Source: Bacteroidales bacterium
Lineage (GTDB): Bacteria; Bacteroidota; Bacteroidia; Bacteroidales; VadinHA17
Assembly: GCA_027451265.1 (NCBI GenBank)
Contig: DAIDJT010000112.1
Coordinates: 1-8,242 of the forward strand
Direction of reading: 5' to 3'
Length of the DNA: 8,242 bases
Below the pieces are notes generated by a model, which was given only the letters and a program-made list of their open reading frames with translations, was not told the origin of the DNA and made no database searches. This document shows, one piece after another, positions 6,542 through 8,242 of the stretch (positions are counted from its first letter, which is position 1; every line of letters starts with the position of its first letter). Both the position numbers and the translations under genes were made by a program.

Positions 6542-6560
6542 GAGGTCCTCCCGGACCCTC
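6542..6560. terminator. Weak hairpin between convergent genes, possible bidirectional terminator
   Basis: GAGGTCC (6542-6548), a TCCC loop and GGACCCTC (6553-6560) can pair as a seven-base stem with one bulged C. A second, weaker stem with a mismatch can form around 6507-6522 (GGCAATCC/GGATTACC). Neither is followed by a T-run on either strand, so these are not textbook intrinsic terminators. The position between converging genes, where transcription should end from both sides, is the main reason for listing it. Confidence 0.25.
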
Positions 6561-6587
6561 AGACTTCAAGCCTTCAGACCTTCAGAC
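6556..6587. repeat. CTTCAGAC short direct repeats overlapping the end of the DUF4954 gene
   Basis: Two exact adjacent copies of CTTCAGAC lie at 6572-6579 and 6580-6587, preceded by degenerate relatives (CCTCAGAC at 6557-6564, then TTCAAG at 6565-6570). The minus-strand gene's stop codon (TGA at 6576-6574) falls inside the first exact copy, and its last codons, for Leu-Lys-Val, are read from the second. Its sequence is unrelated to the heptamer array 53 bases away. Confidence 0.7.
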
Positions 6588-8242
6588 GTCCTATCAGCTC
6601 ATCTCCCAGCTCCGTCTTGGACTTAATGTGGTCAAGGATTGCCAGGACAACGCCGTTCTTCTCGAAGTCGCCCCTCACCTGCTCAAAATCACGCTTCTTC
6701 ACTTCATCATCACCATCAATGCCGAAGCCGGTCATTGACGAGAGGGTAAACTCCTTACGCGCATCCTCATACAGCATCCTGTCAAGGTCAACGACGCTCT
6801 TCTTCCACCTCTCCACTATGGCAATAATGTCAGCTGCCGTCAGCTTGCTGTTGGGCTTGCCGGTCTCCCGGGGCAGGTGGTCATATACCCATGTCCATTC
6901 CAGGTCATAATACCGTTTGTGGACCGATTCAAAATACCTGTTAATGGCATCACCGCTCTTCATCTCCTGGCTTTCTATTGCTGTCAGCAGCTCTTCTATT
7001 GCACTCAGGGGGGTAAGGAGTCCGGACATGTCTATCCAGTCACCTGTCCCTTTGTCGGTGTCAGGTTTCAGGCGGGTGCGGATTTCCGCATCAGATTTGA
7101 ACCCGGCACCTTCCAGTCTTTTGATTACCGAGTTCCCTATGAACTTATCAATTCCCATCTGGTAAAGAGTGATGCCTCTTTCAGCAGCGGAGGTCTTCAT
7201 CCTCATCCTGTCAAAAGTGATCATTTCCATCCCGTGGTTTGAGTCAATCATCTTTTTCAGAAGTTCCCGGCCTTTCATCATCTTGCCCACGGTGAACGGA
7301 CTGAGCAGGTTAAAGTTGATCTGGTCAAGCTTCTTCGAATCCTTGCGCATATCGCGTTTCGGCCACTTCTGTGCATCACGGATGGTACCCACCGAGCGCA
7401 GGTTGATACCGGGGATGAGTTGCGATTCATAGCTCACTTCGGTGAGGTATGAGAAGGGGAATGAGGTGGTGTCAACGTTATGATAATGGCGGCCCACCAC
7501 CAGCGTAAAGGGTCCTATCCGGGAGGGCCACAGCACGTAGGAGTCAGATGTTGTTTTCGAGCCTCTCTCCATTATACCCTGGTGAATGGGACCCAGCTTG
7601 TACATATGGTTGCTCTGGTTGGAGCCGCTGCCGGCATTCATGAATGAAAAAATGCCGGCAATCAGGAGAGTTGATTTATGGTGGGTGACAGTAAAGGGAC
7701 CTGCGAAGATGGAGCAGGCCTCACCGTGATAGCCTCCGCAGTTTGAGAAGAAGAGTGAATTCTCGGCGGAGTATTGTTTTGAAAGGGTGCAGCCCTGACC
7801 GATGAAGCATTTGTCAATGACGGCGGCATCATTCACCTTTGATCCGGAACAGATTATGAAGTGATCCATTATGACATCATTGCCGATATAAACCGGGTCC
7901 TTGAAGGAGCTGTTGACCGAGCCCTCTGCCAGTCTTGAGATATCTTCAATTATTGCTCCGTTACCTATCCTGACATTTTTTATTGTGCCGCACCCGGCGA
8001 TGTATGACCCGGAGCCTATCTCTCCCCTGTCAGACTTGACGGTTTCAGCATAGTCATCTATCAGCTTTTCTATTTCTGCTATGGCTGCGGGCCTGTGCCG
8101 GTACAGGGTAATTATGTATGCCATGTGTGATGTAAGGCGGTCCCATATGGGCACCTCCCTGCCGCCCGTTTCGTTGAGAACGGCCACACGGGTGCCGTTG
8201 CCGAACGAGGTAAGCCCTTCGGTTGATATGTGGCCGCAGTTC
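6574..8242 (-). CDS. DUF4954 family protein with left-handed beta-helix, N-terminus beyond right edge
   Basis: The minus-strand frame is open from the window edge to a TGA at 6576-6574, giving 555 visible residues. A GTG at 8187 could be read as a start, but 18 family-like residues precede it ('LTSFGNGTRVAVLNETGG' reads straight through), so the gene is partial. I recognise DUF4954, a mostly Bacteroidota family of about 650 residues. The first half carries hexapeptide-like turns ('IGSGSYIAGCGTIKNVRIG', 'NGAIIEDISRL', 'IGQGCTLS'), implying a left-handed beta-helix. This is followed by a highly conserved block with 'NCGGYHGEACSIFAGPF', 'VTHHKSTLLIAGIFSF', 'NQSNHMYKLGPIHQG' and 'SVGTIRDAQKWPKRD'. 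The C-terminal half is predicted helical and charged, with 'LDRMLYEDARKEFTLSSMTG' and 'DFEQVRGDFEKN' near the end. Beta-helix folds suggest nucleotide-sugar acyl- or nucleotidyltransferase ancestry, but no activity can be assigned. It converges on rfbB, so it is not part of that operon. Confidence 0.85.
   Translation of the reverse strand, partial: NCGHISTEGLTSFGNGTRVAVLNETGGREVPIWDRLTSHMAYIITLYRHRPAAIAEIEKLIDDYAETVKSDRGEIGSGSYIAGCGTIKNVRIGNGAIIEDISRLAEGSVNSSFKDPVYIGNDVIMDHFIICSGSKVNDAAVIDKCFIGQGCTLSKQYSAENSLFFSNCGGYHGEACSIFAGPFTVTHHKSTLLIAGIFSFMNAGSGSNQSNHMYKLGPIHQGIMERGSKTTSDSYVLWPSRIGPFTLVVGRHYHNVDTTSFPFSYLTEVSYESQLIPGINLRSVGTIRDAQKWPKRDMRKDSKKLDQINFNLLSPFTVGKMMKGRELLKKMIDSNHGMEMITFDRMRMKTSAAERGITLYQMGIDKFIGNSVIKRLEGAGFKSDAEIRTRLKPDTDKGTGDWIDMSGLLTPLSAIEELLTAIESQEMKSGDAINRYFESVHKRYYDLEWTWVYDHLPRETGKPNSKLTAADIIAIVERWKKSVVDLDRMLYEDARKEFTLSSMTGFGIDGDDEVKKRDFEQVRGDFEKNGVVLAILDHIKSKTELGDELIGRLKV

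Noticed and set aside
6317..6626. Two small plus-strand ORFs with repeating peptides such as 'LRVANSELRI', running from the end of rfbB through the repeat region.
   Set aside because: Their repeating peptide is the direct consequence of a 7-base repeat read in triplets, they overlap the rfbB 3' end in other frames, and neither has a plausible start context.
8185..8187. GTG as the start of the DUF4954 gene.
   Set aside because: The frame continues upstream to the window edge with residues that fit the family ('FGNG' before 'VAVLNETGG'), so the true start lies outside the window.
1..8242. A defence system, mobile element or prophage hidden in the window.
   Set aside because: All coding space is accounted for by sugar-nucleotide enzymes, an HU-CCDC81 protein and a DUF4954 protein; no transposase, integrase, nuclease, terminal inverted repeats or attachment-site duplication is visible.

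Overview
The window looks like a chromosomal segment of a Bacteroidota bacterium, probably an environmental member of the Bacteroidales/Marinilabiliales. Three things point there. The two flanking genes belong to families largely confined to that phylum: the HU-CCDC81-like N-terminus at the left edge and a DUF4954 protein at the right edge. Shine-Dalgarno sequences are not evident. A perfect Bacteroidota-type -7 element (TAnnTTTG) lies upstream of the leftmost gene.

Layout: (1) 1-241, minus strand, the first 80 residues of an HU-CCDC81-type protein that runs off the left edge. (2) 242-344, a divergent promoter region. (3) 345-6408, six tightly packed plus-strand genes: wbpE-like aminotransferase, wbpD-like acetyltransferase, wbpB-like oxidoreductase, wbpA/tviB-like UDP-HexNAc 6-dehydrogenase, galE and rfbB. 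Their junctions are +5 nt, +26 nt, ATGA overlap, TGATG overlap and ATGA overlap, so they are almost certainly one translationally coupled operon. (4) 6409-6573, a convergent intergenic region with a 13-unit heptamer tandem repeat, a weak hairpin, and short CTTCAGAC direct repeats that reach into the end of the next gene. (5) 6574-8242, minus strand, most of a DUF4954 protein whose N-terminus lies beyond the right edge.

How the genes work together: the first four plus-strand genes make a complete set for converting UDP-GlcNAc to UDP-2,3-diacetamido-2,3-dideoxy-glucuronic acid, by 6-oxidation (wbpA), 3-oxidation (wbpB), 3-transamination (wbpE) and 3-N-acetylation (wbpD). GalE and RfbB add UDP-hexose 4-epimerisation and dTDP-4-keto-6-deoxyglucose. 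No glycosyltransferase, flippase, polymerase or WbpI-type 2-epimerase lies in the window, so this is a sugar-nucleotide supply operon between what look like housekeeping genes rather than a complete O-antigen or capsule locus. In Porphyromonas gingivalis the equivalent Wbp enzymes feed A-LPS and the sugar that links type IX secretion cargo to the cell surface. A similar role here is an attractive inference that this window cannot prove.

I see no CRISPR array, insertion sequence, prophage, rRNA or tRNA. The least explained elements are the DUF4954 protein and the repeats at the convergent gene ends.
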